Below, one piece after another: positions 29,222-38,788 of a DNA stretch of 64,000 nucleotides; the stretch's first letter is position 1; the number at the start of each line of letters is the position of its first letter. Both the position numbers and the translations under genes were made by a program. The DNA comes from Leptospira perdikensis (lineage in GTDB: Bacteria; Spirochaetota; Leptospiria; Leptospirales; Leptospiraceae). The stretch is from positions 62,001-126,000 of the forward strand of contig NZ_RQGA01000003.1 in assembly GCF_004769575.1 (NCBI RefSeq), given 5' to 3'. The notes below the pieces were generated by a model, which was given only the letters and a program-made list of their open reading frames with translations, made no database searches and was not told where the DNA came from.

Positions 29222-29644
29222 ATGCCTATGTGGAAGAAAATTCGAATCCTATTTTTGTTTCTTTTTTCCTCCCTGGCTTGTATTCCAGAACCAAATCCCT
29301 CCCTTTTGGGAGTTCTTGTTTTACCACTGGTCACACAAACTTCCTCAACTTTCACTATTGAATCAACAAACCCAACGAATGGGGCAACCGGGGTTTCACT
29401 GACTCCTACCATTACCATTGTAATGACTCAGGCTCTCGACTCCACTTCCCTTAATACAAATATCAGCTGTTCTCCATCTTGTCCCAGTCTTAGTGGTGGT
29501 GCTTCCAACCGAACGATTACCCTGACACCGGCAAGTGCGCTGACAACCGGAACCACTTACACCATCACACTAAACCAAAACATCCAATCGATCTTTGGAC
29601 TGACTCTCGGCACAAACACAAGTTTCAGTTTTACAACCTTATAA
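29222..29644 (+). CDS. Ig-like (Big_5-type) domain lipoprotein
   Basis: The 140-residue protein has a signal peptide with lipobox SLAC, then one bacterial Ig-like domain: a STNPTNGATGVSLTPTITI start, TQALDSTSLNTN, then RTITLTPASALTTGTTYTI and a final SFSFTTL. Such domains occur in spirochaetal surface lipoproteins and usually serve binding or structural roles. It is the last gene of the run starting at 25.4 kb; its stop overlaps the start of a bidirectional terminator. Confidence 0.75.
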   Translation: MPMWKKIRILFLFLFSSLACIPEPNPSLLGVLVLPLVTQTSSTFTIESTNPTNGATGVSLTPTITIVMTQALDSTSLNTNISCSPSCPSLSGGASNRTITLTPASALTTGTTYTITLNQNIQSIFGLTLGTNTSFSFTTL

Positions 29645-29668
29645 AAAAAGCCGACGTTTCCGCCGGCT
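29642..29668 (-). terminator. Rho-independent terminator of hppA (possibly bidirectional)
   Basis: AGCCGACG and CGCCGGCT pair with one A/C mismatch around a four-base loop (GAAA on the minus strand). On the minus strand a run of seven T follows directly, 100 bp after the hppA stop. On the plus strand only weak T content follows, but the hairpin sits right behind the Ig-lipoprotein stop. Confidence 0.75.
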
Positions 29669-29764
29669 CTCTATGTTTTCCAATGAAGGAAAATTGAATC
29701 TAGTGCTAGTGGAAACTTCTAAAGAAACTCTCCACCAGACTTTTGTGATCTCAAATTAGATTTC

Positions 29765-31912
29765 TTATCTAAAGAAATTTAAAATGATTCCACCTTTTGT
29801 TACGAAAAATTCAGCAAACACAAGTGAGGTGATCGCCATCAATTTGATGAGAATGTTGATCGCAGGACCAGAAGTATCCTTAAATGGATCTCCTACTGTA
29901 TCACCTACAACCGCAGCTTTGTGTTTTTCTGAACCTTTTCCGCCAGCTGTTTTTTCGATGTATTTTTTAGCGTTATCCCATGCTCCACCAGAGTTAGCGG
30001 AAGAGATCGCAAGAACCACACCAGAAACTAGGGCACCGGCAAGAAGACCAGCGAGTGATTTTACACCAAACAAGTATCCAACCACGATCGGACTAAGAAG
30101 AACGAGAAGACCAGGAGGAATCATTTCACGAAGAGCAGCAGAAGTAGAAATATCTACACATTTTGCATACTCAGGTTTTGCTTTTCCTTCCATAAGACCA
30201 GGGATCTCTTTGAATTGGCGACGAACTTCTTTTACCATATCAAGAGCAGCTTTTCCTACAGACTTCATTGTCATTGCAGAAAAGATAAATGGAAGCATAG
30301 CACCAAAGAGAAGACCACCAAAAACCAAAGGATCCAAAAGTTCGATAGAAGTGAGATCAATCGCACCTTCTCCCAATTCCTTAGAAGCATTTTGTGTTCT
30401 TGTGATAAAGGCAGCAAATAATGCAAGGGAAGTGAGAGCTGCAGAACCAATCGCAAAACCTTTTCCAACGGCCGCAGTGGTGTTTCCCGCTGCATCCAAG
30501 TTATCAGTTCGATCACGAACTTCTTTTCCAAGTTCGGCCATTTCTGCAATTCCACCAGCGTTATCAGACACTGGACCATAAGCATCAATCGTAAGACCAA
30601 TGGCAATAGTGGAAATCATACCAATAGCGGCTATCGCGATTCCATACATACCCGCAAGGATATTGGAAACAACAATTACGATCACAAGTAAAATCACTGG
30701 AATCACAGTGGATTTGTATCCAAGAGCAAGTCCGTAAATGATGTTCGTCGCAGCACCTGTTTCACAAGCATCAGCAACTTCACGTACTGGTTTGTAAGAA
30801 TGAGAAGTATAAATCTCAGTGATCCAACCAATAAACATACCAGCAAACAAACCTAATGCGACGGAAGTAAAAACATTCCACTTAGTGATGGTTTTGTCTC
30901 CGATTTGGAAACTATCGATCATAAAGATGTCAGTTACAAAATAAAGTGCAATGGCTACGATGAATGTAGAAATCCAAAGTTGGAGTTTGAGAGCTTTTTC
31001 TACATTTCCACCTTCTTTCACGCGAGCAAAGAAAGTAGTGATGAGGGAAGCTGGAATTCCAATAGCAGAAATCAAAAGTGGGTAAAGCAAAGCAGAGTTA
31101 TTATCAGCAAGAGCTGATGCTGTCGCACCAATCACTAAAGCCGCACAAGTTGCTTCCGCGGCCGAACCAAAAAGGTCAGCTCCCATACCAGCAATATCAC
31201 CTACGTTGTCTCCTACGTTATCAGCAATGGTTGCTGGGTTACGAGGATCATCTTCTGGAATTCCTTTTTCTACTTTACCAACAAGGTCAGCACCAACATC
31301 GGCAGCTTTGGTATAAATACCACCACCCACACGACCAAAAAGCGCAACGGAAGATCCACCCAAACCAAAACCAGCAAGTGATTCCATAAGGATGTGTTTA
31401 GCTACACCGACATTAGTTCCTGTGAATAGAAGAAATAGTCCAATCATACCAAGAACAGCAAGACCAATCAGACCAAAACCCATTACGGCTCCAGAATCAT
31501 AAGCAACGCGGAAAGCTTTGGAAAGAGAAGTTTTTGCGGCTTCTGCAGTGCGAACATTACCAGCAGTCGCAATTTTCATTCCAATAAAACCAGAAAGGCA
31601 AGAAATGAGGGCACCGGAAACAAAAGCAACGGCAGTATAAATACCTTCGTTGAATTCAGTTTTTGGGTTATCCAAAAGTAAATAGATGAGAACCGTCATG
31701 AAACTGATAAATAGTAATATGACTCGGTATTCTCTGAGAAGGAAGGCCATGGCCCCTTCTGCGATCGCAGCGGAGATTTCTTTCAATTTAGCGGTTTCTT
31801 TTTCGTTGCCGCCGCCTGCGCCCACTTGGATGCGAACCACCCGAGCCGCGTAGAATATCGCCGTGACTATGGAAACTAGTGCCATGACGATGATGATTAA
31901 CTCTACATTCAT
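29765..31912 (-). CDS. hppA: Membrane-bound pyrophosphatase (ion-pumping), K+-dependent type
   Basis: The 715-residue protein has about 15-16 membrane segments and hydrolyses pyrophosphate to pump H+ or Na+. The catalytic loops are complete: [39 protein letters not shown] and the C-terminal [15 protein letters not shown]. The [10 protein letters not shown] segment has Ala where potassium-independent enzymes have Lys, which marks the K+-dependent subfamily. Which ion is pumped cannot be told from these motifs alone. AGAGGATCTC precedes the ATG. It is divergent from the TPR gene across 70 bp. Confidence 0.92.
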   Translation of the reverse strand: MNVELIIIVMALVSIVTAIFYAARVVRIQVGAGGGNEKETAKLKEISAAIAEGAMAFLLREYRVILLFISFMTVLIYLLLDNPKTEFNEGIYTAVAFVSGALISCLSGFIGMKIATAGNVRTAEAAKTSLSKAFRVAYDSGAVMGFGLIGLAVLGMIGLFLLFTGTNVGVAKHILMESLAGFGLGGSSVALFGRVGGGIYTKAADVGADLVGKVEKGIPEDDPRNPATIADNVGDNVGDIAGMGADLFGSAAEATCAALVIGATASALADNNSALLYPLLISAIGIPASLITTFFARVKEGGNVEKALKLQLWISTFIVAIALYFVTDIFMIDSFQIGDKTITKWNVFTSVALGLFAGMFIGWITEIYTSHSYKPVREVADACETGAATNIIYGLALGYKSTVIPVILLVIVIVVSNILAGMYGIAIAAIGMISTIAIGLTIDAYGPVSDNAGGIAEMAELGKEVRDRTDNLDAAGNTTAAVGKGFAIGSAALTSLALFAAFITRTQNASKELGEGAIDLTSIELLDPLVFGGLLFGAMLPFIFSAMTMKSVGKAALDMVKEVRRQFKEIPGLMEGKAKPEYAKCVDISTSAALREMIPPGLLVLLSPIVVGYLFGVKSLAGLLAGALVSGVVLAISSANSGGAWDNAKKYIEKTAGGKGSEKHKAAVVGDTVGDPFKDTSGPAINILIKLMAITSLVFAEFFVTKGGIILNFFR

Positions 31913-31982
31913 GAGATCCTCTTTGAGATTGTTTATTTGAATTTCTAAGATTATTTAGAAGATGACCGATGAGAATCCATAG

Positions 31983-33152
31983 ATGATACTTCGGTCTAGG
32001 AGAATATGGCAATTTGGTGTTCTGGTAACAAGTCTATTTCTGGTTTCCAGTCCAAATTTAGCACAAACAGAGGTTCTGAACCCCGTTAAGGCTTTGTACG
32101 GTTATGAAGATCTATTACGTATGGCTGAGGACAAAATTATCCAAGAAACTCCTGCCAAAGCCTTCGATTTTCTCATCAAAGCCAAAGAAATAAATCCAGA
32201 TCCAGACTATCGATATTACAATTTATCTGCAAGAGCTCATATAAAACTGGGGCAGATCTTCGACGGAATCCACGCCTATGAAGAATCCATCAAAAAGAAA
32301 AATGACCAACTAGATTTAGTTCTCTATGTTGCTGATTTTTATGAAAAGGAAAGAAAACCTAAAGAAGCTTTGTTCTATACCAAAATTTACTTAGAACAAA
32401 AACCAAATGCAAAGTACAGATTGTATACAGCAGCCATCTTATCCAGACAACTTGGATTGGAATCCGATTACGAATCCTATATTCAAATATTAGAATCAGA
32501 CAAAACTTTTCTTTCCGAAAAAGAGGCACTACAAACAAGCCTTCAAAAAAATATCAAAAGTAAAAAATGGAAAGAAGCTGATGATTTGAGTTTACGGTAT
32601 TTAGTTTATTTCCCAAGAGAAGAAGGGATGTATGAAACCTTAATCCTTGCAAGAAGGGGTAGAAATTCCGAACTTTTAGAACAGGCTTATCAATGGACAA
32701 CCACTGTATTTTTAACTGAAACAAGATACTTCACACGTTACGGAGTGTATCTTCAGGAGAAACAAAGATATTTAGAAGCTTTGTCCTTATTTCGTCGTGG
32801 GTTTTATAATTTATTAAAATTTTATCCTGACTCGGACGCTGGTGAAATTCTTTTTCTAATTCGTCAAAGTTATGCGAATCTTGGAAAAGATAGAGATACT
32901 CTTGCCATTGATTCCCTTGTCAAAGACTTCCAAAACCAAAAAAAAATCACAGCTACAGAGTTAGAAAACCACCAAAGTACATATCGTAAAAACAGAGAGT
33001 ATTTACTGTTTTGTATTCATTGGTTTTCTAAACGAGATACGGCAAAGGCCAATGATTATCGCCAAAGATTAAAAGATCGAGATATGGAATTTGAAGAACA
33101 AGAATTCTTGCGGGTGATGGGAGTTTTTTCTGCCCTCCCACAAGATCTATAG
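31983..33152 (+). CDS. Exported TPR-like repeat protein
   Basis: The 389-residue protein has an N-terminal signal peptide (cleavage near NLAQTE) and several tetratricopeptide-like helical pairs between about residues 45 and 250, for example AFDFLIKAKEINPDPDYRYY and EALFYTKIYLEQKPNAKY. TPR arrays mediate protein-protein contacts. No catalytic motif is seen. It is transcribed divergently from hppA and converges with acs after 21 bp, so it forms its own unit. Confidence 0.68.
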   Translation: MILRSRRIWQFGVLVTSLFLVSSPNLAQTEVLNPVKALYGYEDLLRMAEDKIIQETPAKAFDFLIKAKEINPDPDYRYYNLSARAHIKLGQIFDGIHAYEESIKKKNDQLDLVLYVADFYEKERKPKEALFYTKIYLEQKPNAKYRLYTAAILSRQLGLESDYESYIQILESDKTFLSEKEALQTSLQKNIKSKKWKEADDLSLRYLVYFPREEGMYETLILARRGRNSELLEQAYQWTTTVFLTETRYFTRYGVYLQEKQRYLEALSLFRRGFYNLLKFYPDSDAGEILFLIRQSYANLGKDRDTLAIDSLVKDFQNQKKITATELENHQSTYRKNREYLLFCIHWFSKRDTAKANDYRQRLKDRDMEFEEQEFLRVMGVFSALPQDL

Positions 33153-33173
33153 AACAACAAACACCAAAAAAAA

Positions 33174-35138
33174 CTAACTATGGAACTTTTTCTTATCATC
33201 AATTAACGACTGTACAACGGATGGATCGGCAAGTGTGCTGATATCTCCTAAAGTATCAAATTCGTTATTGGCGATTTTTCTTAATATTCGGCGCATGATT
33301 TTCCCTGATCTAGTTTTCGGTAGTCCTGGTGCCCAGTGGATGACTTCTGGTCTTGCAATTTTACCGATCACTTTTTCTACCATGGCGATGAGTTCTTTCT
33401 TCAATGCATCGTTTGTTGTGACACCTTGTTTCACGGTAACATAAGCATAAATCCCTTGGCCTTTGATATCGTGTGGAAATCCCACTACTGCGGCTTCGGC
33501 TACAGATTTATGTTCTACAAGAGCACTTTCCACTTCAGCAGAACCAATTCGGTGGCCCGAAACATTTAAGACATCGTCGACTCTTCCTGTTATGCGAAAG
33601 TATCCATCTTTATCTTTATTGGCTCCGTCTCCCGTAAAGTAGTAACCCTTAAATTGAGAAAAGTAGGTATCGAAGAAACGTTTTGGATCTCCATACACTT
33701 CTCGCATCATAGAAGGCCAAGGTTTTGCAATACATAGGTTTCCCGAAATTTCCCCTTTCCCTTTGATTTCTATACCTTCGTTATCTACAAGTACAGGTAA
33801 AATTCCATAGAATGGCCAACTTGCTGAACCTGGTTTTTGTGGAATGGCTCCTGGAACACCTGAGATCATAATCGATCCAGTTTCTGTCTGCCACCAAGTA
33901 TCCACAATCGGGCATTTAGATTTTCCTATATTGGTATAATACCATTCCCAAGCTTCGGGGTTAATGGGTTCCCCTACAGAACCGAGGAGACGCAAAGACT
34001 TAAGTGATCTTTTCTTAATATGATCGATACCTTCTCGCATAAGTGCACGGATGGCCGTTGGAGCTGTATAAAATACAGTGACTTTGTATTTATCAATCAC
34101 ATCCCAAAACCGACCAGCATCGGGATAACTAGGTACACCTTCAAACATAAGGGAAGTGGCCCCATTCGATAAAGGTCCATAAAGAATATAACTATGACCG
34201 GTAATCCAACCTATATCTGCCGTACACCAGTAAGTATCTGTTTCTTTATAATCAAAAATGGTCGCAAACGTAAGATTAGCACCTAGAAGATATCCAGCGG
34301 TTGTATGAAGAACTCCCTTTGGTTTTCCCGTTGAACCGGAAGTATAAAGGATAAAAAGCGGATCTTCCGAATCCATAACTGCAGGCGCACATTCTTTTTT
34401 AATGTCCGGGTCTTTCATCAAGTAGTGATACCAATGGTCTCTACCTTCTTTCCAGTTTAAATTCCCTTCATCGCCTGTTCGCTTAACAACAATTACATCT
34501 TTTACCTTAACTTTAGTTTCATCCAAAGCAACATCCACATTCTTTTTCAACTCAATGGGTTTACCACCTCGATACCCACCATCAGCGGTAATCACCAGTG
34601 TTGGTTTACAATCCTCAATACGACCAAGAAGTGCCTCAGGAGAAAATCCACCGAAAACAACAGAATGTACAGCACCCACGCGAGTACAGGCAAGAGTCAC
34701 AATGGCAAGTTCTGGAATCATGGGGAGGTAAATGAGAACCCGGTCTCCCTTTTTCACATCGAATTTTTTTAGAACGTTTGCAAAATGATTCACTTCGCGG
34801 TGGAGGTCTTGATAGGTAAGAACTTTGGATTCATCAGGGTTGTCCCCTTCCCAAATGAGTGCGGCTTTGTTTTTTAAAGGAGAATCTAAATGTCTGTCTA
34901 AACAATTGTAAGAAACATTGAGTTTCCCACCAACAAACCATTCTGCTTTTGCCTTGGCAAAGTCATGTTTGAGAACCTTTGACCATTTTTTAAACCAAGT
35001 TAGGCGTTTTGCTTGTTCAGCCCAAAATTTTTCGGGTTTTTCAATGGATTCTTTATATTTGGCTTTGTATTCTTTTAAACTAACGTTCGCAAGCTTAGCG
35101 AAGTCTTTGGACGGTGCCACGATTCTTTCTTTCGGCAT
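33174..35138 (-). CDS. acs: Acetyl-coenzyme A synthetase
   Basis: The 654-residue enzyme activates acetate to acetyl-CoA through acetyl-AMP. Adenylate-forming motifs are intact: [22 protein letters not shown], the hinge region [14 protein letters not shown] and the C-terminal [11 protein letters not shown], where the Lys is the usual acetylation and catalytic site. Length is normal. AGAGGGAACC precedes the ATG. It follows folE on the minus strand by 83 bp, with a long hairpin between them. In Leptospira, which lives on fatty acids, it would feed acetate into central metabolism. Confidence 0.95.
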   Translation of the reverse strand: MPKERIVAPSKDFAKLANVSLKEYKAKYKESIEKPEKFWAEQAKRLTWFKKWSKVLKHDFAKAKAEWFVGGKLNVSYNCLDRHLDSPLKNKAALIWEGDNPDESKVLTYQDLHREVNHFANVLKKFDVKKGDRVLIYLPMIPELAIVTLACTRVGAVHSVVFGGFSPEALLGRIEDCKPTLVITADGGYRGGKPIELKKNVDVALDETKVKVKDVIVVKRTGDEGNLNWKEGRDHWYHYLMKDPDIKKECAPAVMDSEDPLFILYTSGSTGKPKGVLHTTAGYLLGANLTFATIFDYKETDTYWCTADIGWITGHSYILYGPLSNGATSLMFEGVPSYPDAGRFWDVIDKYKVTVFYTAPTAIRALMREGIDHIKKRSLKSLRLLGSVGEPINPEAWEWYYTNIGKSKCPIVDTWWQTETGSIMISGVPGAIPQKPGSASWPFYGILPVLVDNEGIEIKGKGEISGNLCIAKPWPSMMREVYGDPKRFFDTYFSQFKGYYFTGDGANKDKDGYFRITGRVDDVLNVSGHRIGSAEVESALVEHKSVAEAAVVGFPHDIKGQGIYAYVTVKQGVTTNDALKKELIAMVEKVIGKIARPEVIHWAPGLPKTRSGKIMRRILRKIANNEFDTLGDISTLADPSVVQSLIDDKKKFHS

Positions 35139-35158
35139 TGGTTCCCTCTAGAGAAAGA

Positions 35159-35190
35159 ATGCTGAACTTTTTTTTAAAAAAGTCCAGCAT
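35159..35190 (-). repeat. Long near-perfect hairpin between folE and acs
   Basis: ATGCTG and CAGCAT pair, then after one A/C mismatch ACTTTTTT pairs with AAAAAAGT around TT, giving 14 pairs in 32 bases. It ends 20 bp before the acs start codon. It could terminate folE transcription or structure the acs leader. It lacks the external T run of a classic terminator. Confidence 0.6.
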
Positions 35191-35221
35191 GAATCTGAAA
35201 ATTTGGATTTAAAAAATGAAC

Positions 35222-35773
35222 TTAGTGGGAACCGGTTCGGATCAAATCTAAAAACTCACTCCGGGTAGTGGGATCAGTTTTGAATAGACCAAGTAGACTG
35301 GAAGTGAATAGTTCTGAGTTTTGTTTTTCTACTCCGCGCATCATCATACATAAATGTTTTGCTTTAATGACAACACCCACACCCAAAGGATCCAATGTTT
35401 CTTGGATGGCTTGCGCGATTTGGTCTGTGAGGCGTTCCTGAACTTGCAAACGACGCGCAAATACATCTACAATTCTTGGAATTTTACTGATTCCAATAAT
35501 CTTTTTATTAGGAATGTAGGCAACATGAGCCCTTCCGTAAAAAGGAAGTAAGTGGTGTTCGCATAAGGAATACATTTCGATATCTCTTACGAGAACCATC
35601 CCTGTTGTATTCTCTTCAAAGATAGCTCCGTTCACAATTTGGTTCAAATCGGCTTTATACCCACTAGTTAAAAAGTCATAAGCCTTTTTCACTCGGTTGG
35701 GCGTTTTCATGAGACCCTCTCTAGTAGGATCTTCACCAATTTGTTTTAGGATTTCTTCGATTAAGTTTTCCAT
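35222..35773 (-). CDS. folE: GTP cyclohydrolase I
   Basis: The 183-residue enzyme converts GTP to dihydroneopterin triphosphate, the first step of folate synthesis and also the entry to queuosine. The zinc and catalytic residues are present: [12 protein letters not shown] with Cys and His, and HLCMMMRGV with the second Cys. Length is typical of the short bacterial form. It is the likely supplier for the QueE enzyme at 21.8 kb. It is divergent from the glycosyltransferase gene across 150 bp. Confidence 0.95.
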   Translation of the reverse strand: MENLIEEILKQIGEDPTREGLMKTPNRVKKAYDFLTSGYKADLNQIVNGAIFEENTTGMVLVRDIEMYSLCEHHLLPFYGRAHVAYIPNKKIIGISKIPRIVDVFARRLQVQERLTDQIAQAIQETLDPLGVGVVIKAKHLCMMMRGVEKQNSELFTSSLLGLFKTDPTTRSEFLDLIRTGSH

Positions 35774-35923
35774 CTGATTCCTTTTACAGATAAGTTCCCT
35801 GTGATCCTGCCGTCCAAATTATGAATGCAGAATATTCACTACCAATTTGACTAGACTTGACTGATAAGGAAAAGACACATTTCCTTTTTTTAATTTAATT
35901 CTAAAGGACATAATTTAGATCCA

Positions 35924-37030
35924 ATGCGGCTGAAAATAGGTTACGATGCACGAATGATCGAAAATTCGGGGATTGGAATTCGTATCCAACATATTTTAAA
36001 ATTTTGGCCCATTCCGGCAAAGGTAGCTGATATTTTTATTTTTGGTGACCCCACCGTTTTAAAAAAATATGACCTCCCCAAAAACGCAGAAATCATTGAA
36101 TACAAAACCAGTATCTATTCGCCTAAAGAATTTTTAGGTCATCGCCGGATGGCAGAAATGGATCTTTTAGACATCCCTCATTTCAATATCCCATTTCCTT
36201 ACATTCGTAATTGTATTGTTACCATTCACGATCTCATTCCTTATCATTTTAAAACGGCTCATAGTTCTCTCGTCAAACGAGTGTATATGCAAATTGTCTT
36301 TCGCTGGATCAAATGGTTTGCTCGTAAAATCATTACTGTTTCGGAATACACCAAACAGGATTTGGTAGAAAGTTTCGGTTATCCAAAAGATAAAGTTACT
36401 GTTGTTTACAACGGAATCGACTTACAAAACTTCTCGAAACAACCAACAACAAAAGTTTCTCAATTTATCAAAAAACATAACCTTCCAAAATCCTATTTGT
36501 TTACTGTAGGAATTGGAAAAACACATAAGAATTTCCCTTTTTTATTATCCAATTTAGAAATACTTTGGGAAAAACAAAAACTTTCCTTACCTTTAGTGGT
36601 GGGTGGTCTCAAAGGAGAAATCCCAGAAGAGTTTTTGGAAATCCAAAGAAAACATCCTAATCAAATTTATTTTTTATCCCATCTCCCTTACGCGGAACTT
36701 CCTCTTGTTTACCAAGGAGCAAGGTTATTTCTCTATCCGTCTCTCTTTGAAGGATTTGGATTTCCTGTTTTGGAAGCCCAAAGTGTTGGAACACCGGTTT
36801 TTTCATCTAACGCCAGCGTATTACCAGAAGTTTTAGGAAATAGTTACGAAGCCTTTGATCCCAAAGATTCGGATTCCTTCCAAAACCAATTGCTCTCTCT
36901 ATTGAAAGATTCTAAAAGACTCAGTGTTTTAAAAGTTTTGGGTGAAAAAAATGCCAAACGTTTTCAGTGGAAATCGGCCCTCGAAACTCTGAACCAAACC
37001 TACGAACCACTCCTCAAACCAAAAAATTAG
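35924..37030 (+). CDS. Glycosyltransferase family 4-type protein
   Basis: The 368-residue GT-B enzyme has an N-terminal acceptor domain (GYDARMIENSGIGIRIQHIL), a VYNGIDLQNF linker and the nucleotide-sugar domain with VGIGKTHKNFPFLL, YPSLFEGFGFPVLEAQSVGT and the ELL-like C-terminal helix. It would transfer a sugar, probably for lipopolysaccharide or another envelope glycan, in the cytoplasm at the inner membrane. The donor and acceptor are not evident. It stands alone, ending before a hairpin and the bfd promoter. Confidence 0.85.
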   Translation: MRLKIGYDARMIENSGIGIRIQHILKFWPIPAKVADIFIFGDPTVLKKYDLPKNAEIIEYKTSIYSPKEFLGHRRMAEMDLLDIPHFNIPFPYIRNCIVTIHDLIPYHFKTAHSSLVKRVYMQIVFRWIKWFARKIITVSEYTKQDLVESFGYPKDKVTVVYNGIDLQNFSKQPTTKVSQFIKKHNLPKSYLFTVGIGKTHKNFPFLLSNLEILWEKQKLSLPLVVGGLKGEIPEEFLEIQRKHPNQIYFLSHLPYAELPLVYQGARLFLYPSLFEGFGFPVLEAQSVGTPVFSSNASVLPEVLGNSYEAFDPKDSDSFQNQLLSLLKDSKRLSVLKVLGEKNAKRFQWKSALETLNQTYEPLLKPKN

Positions 37031-37038
37031 AGAATTTT

Positions 37039-37072
37039 AGGCAGATTTTCTGGAATTCTAGGAAATTTGCCT
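37039..37072 (+). terminator. Hairpin after glycosyltransferase gene, terminator-like
   Basis: AGGCAGATTTTC and GGAAATTTGCCT can form 12 pairs including two G-U wobbles around a ten-base loop, eight bases after the stop codon. No T run follows, so it may be a weak or Rho-assisted terminator or an mRNA 3' stabiliser. Confidence 0.4.
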
Positions 37073-37115
37073 TAATCTGCTCAAAAAAAATTCTTGTCGT
37101 ACCATTTAGATACCT

Positions 37116-37130
37116 AGAGACTGATTCTCA
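37116..37130 (+). promoter_or_regulatory. Fur-like box overlapping bfd translation start region
   Basis: AGAGACTGATTCTCA matches 12 of 14 defined positions of TGAGAATNATTCTCA. It ends five bases before the bfd ATG. Bfd genes are commonly iron-repressed, so the context supports a Fur-family site. It shares TGATTCTCA with the site before the heme operon. Confidence 0.6.
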
Positions 37131-37135
37131 GAACC

Positions 37136-37327
37136 ATGATCAAGTGTCACTGTGCAGAAGTTTTCTTTGAATCTATCTTAAATGTTGTCAAAGAATCCAA
37201 TCGCCCTATACTAGAAGTCGCCCGCGAGATGGGAGCGGCTGATACTTGTACGGCTTGTGTTCCGGATATGTTAGCCTTCATCGAGCAGGAATTGGAAGGT
37301 CAACTTGCAGGAAATACAACTCATTGA
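37136..37327 (+). CDS. bfd: Bacterioferritin-associated ferredoxin-like [2Fe-2S] protein
   Basis: The 63-residue protein has cysteines C4, C6, C38 and C41. This CxC...CxxC spacing is the same as in Bfd, which binds a [2Fe-2S] cluster and delivers electrons to bacterioferritin to release stored iron. The ATG has no clear ribosome site; the Fur-like box occupies that position. A ferredoxin-NADP reductase at 18.9 kb could be its electron donor. No bacterioferritin gene is in the window. Its end overlaps the wbuC-like gene by 23 bp. Confidence 0.82.
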   Translation: MIKCHCAEVFFESILNVVKESNRPILEVAREMGAADTCTACVPDMLAFIEQELEGQLAGNTTH

Positions 37328-37778
37328 TTCCGACTTAATCGGAACCCTCGTAAAAAAAGCTCAAAACGCCGAAAGAAAACGTACTAATCATAACTTCCAT
37401 GAACAACAGGAAGTCTACCAAAGGTTTCTCAACGTTCTTTCAAAAAATACATACATTCCACCTCACAGACATTTGTCGGATCCAAAACCAGAAACTTTTG
37501 TGGTTCTCGAAGGTGAAATTGGATTTTTAATTTTTAAAGAAAATGGAGAGATCAAAGAATCTCATAAACTTTCAGCCATTGGTCCCAAACGAGGAATTGA
37601 TCTACAACCGGGTGTATGGCATAGTTTGGTTTGTTTGTCTGAGAATGCTGTTTGTTTTGAAGGAAAGTCGGGGCCCTATGATCCGACCGTAGATAAAGAA
37701 TTCCATCCAAACTATCCACTCGAAGGTGACCCTAAAGTAAGAGAAACTATTGTTTGGTATGAATCTTTGTTTCTATGA
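37305..37778 (+). CDS. WbuC-family cupin-fold metalloprotein
   Basis: The 157-residue protein starts with TTG behind GGAAGG. The cupin core is visible: YIPPHRHLSDPKPETFVVLE holds the usual His/His/Glu metal ligands, and LQPGVWHSLVC the last His. A GKSGPYDP segment and the C-terminal region match WbuC, a family often found in O-antigen loci and of unknown reaction. It overlaps bfd upstream and shares ATGA with the esterase gene downstream, so the four genes form one transcript. Confidence 0.8.
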   Translation: MQEIQLIDSDLIGTLVKKAQNAERKRTNHNFHEQQEVYQRFLNVLSKNTYIPPHRHLSDPKPETFVVLEGEIGFLIFKENGEIKESHKLSAIGPKRGIDLQPGVWHSLVCLSENAVCFEGKSGPYDPTVDKEFHPNYPLEGDPKVRETIVWYESLFL

Positions 37779-38788
37779 ATTGGATCTTTACTAATCAAAA
37801 ACGATATCTACTACTTGTCATGATTTCCTTTTCCTTTTTTTGTAAATCCCTTCCATCGATTGTACCAGTAAAAGAACATAAACTAGAATCAATCTCTTCG
37901 GATGGGATTGTACGTACTTTTCGTTATTACGTACCCAAACAAATTAACGAAAAACGTCTACCTGTGATTTTTCTTTTACACGGCGGAGGAGGTAGCGGCG
38001 AAGGAATGATTTATCTAACTCGAATGTCAGAAAAAGCAGAAGAGTATGGTTTTATTGCCGTTTATCCAGATGGTTATGCCAATCGTTGGAATGATGGACG
38101 AAAAATCCCACATTCCTTAACAGACAAACGAAATACAAATGATGTAGAATTTTTTCGGGACATGATTCGTTTTATCGATAAAGAAATTCCGATTGATTAT
38201 AACCGTATTCATGTGGCAGGTATTTCCAACGGTGGTTTTATGACACAGCGCTTGTTATGCGAAGCAGACGATTTATTTAGTTCTGGATATTCGATAGCAG
38301 CGGTAACTTCTAAGGGTTTAAAAGATATATGTAATCCCCCTCCACAAAAATCAATTGGATTCATTATGGGAACTTCGGATGACGTAGTACCATATAAAGG
38401 TGGGACTGTTTCCATTCCGTCTGACTCAAGCCCCAATGCAAAAAGAATTCCAGCAGGAGATGTGATATCCTATTTGGAATCATTAGAATTTTGGAGTTCT
38501 AGTTTCTCATGCAAAGAAGAAATAAAATCTCAAAAAAGACATTTAAACAAATTCTGGAAACGAGACATTCAATATACTCAATTTACCGATTGTCAATCGG
38601 ACCAAAAAGTAGAGGGATATTTGATCCCTAATGGTGGTCATATCTGGCCGAATGGATTTTATTACCAAAATGAAAAACAATACGGATACTTAAGTAAGGA
38701 CTTGGATACAAGGGAAATTGTGTTACAATTCTTTCGAACAACCTATAAAAAAGAAAAGTTGGTAAACAATGCACCACTCGGAAATTAG
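37775..38788 (+). CDS. Exported PHB depolymerase/feruloyl esterase-like hydrolase
   Basis: The 337-residue alpha/beta hydrolase has a signal peptide with a possible lipobox SFFC. The oxyanion segment FLLHGGGGSGEG is followed by the nucleophile elbow GISNGG (Ser near residue 151), the acid GTSDDVVPY and the His in GGHIWPNG. This matches the LpqC/PHB depolymerase-like esterases. It probably cleaves polymeric or aryl esters outside the cytoplasm. Its ATG overlaps the stop of the WbuC-like gene. Confidence 0.82.
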   Translation: MNWIFTNQKRYLLLVMISFSFFCKSLPSIVPVKEHKLESISSDGIVRTFRYYVPKQINEKRLPVIFLLHGGGGSGEGMIYLTRMSEKAEEYGFIAVYPDGYANRWNDGRKIPHSLTDKRNTNDVEFFRDMIRFIDKEIPIDYNRIHVAGISNGGFMTQRLLCEADDLFSSGYSIAAVTSKGLKDICNPPPQKSIGFIMGTSDDVVPYKGGTVSIPSDSSPNAKRIPAGDVISYLESLEFWSSSFSCKEEIKSQKRHLNKFWKRDIQYTQFTDCQSDQKVEGYLIPNGGHIWPNGFYYQNEKQYGYLSKDLDTREIVLQFFRTTYKKEKLVNNAPLGN

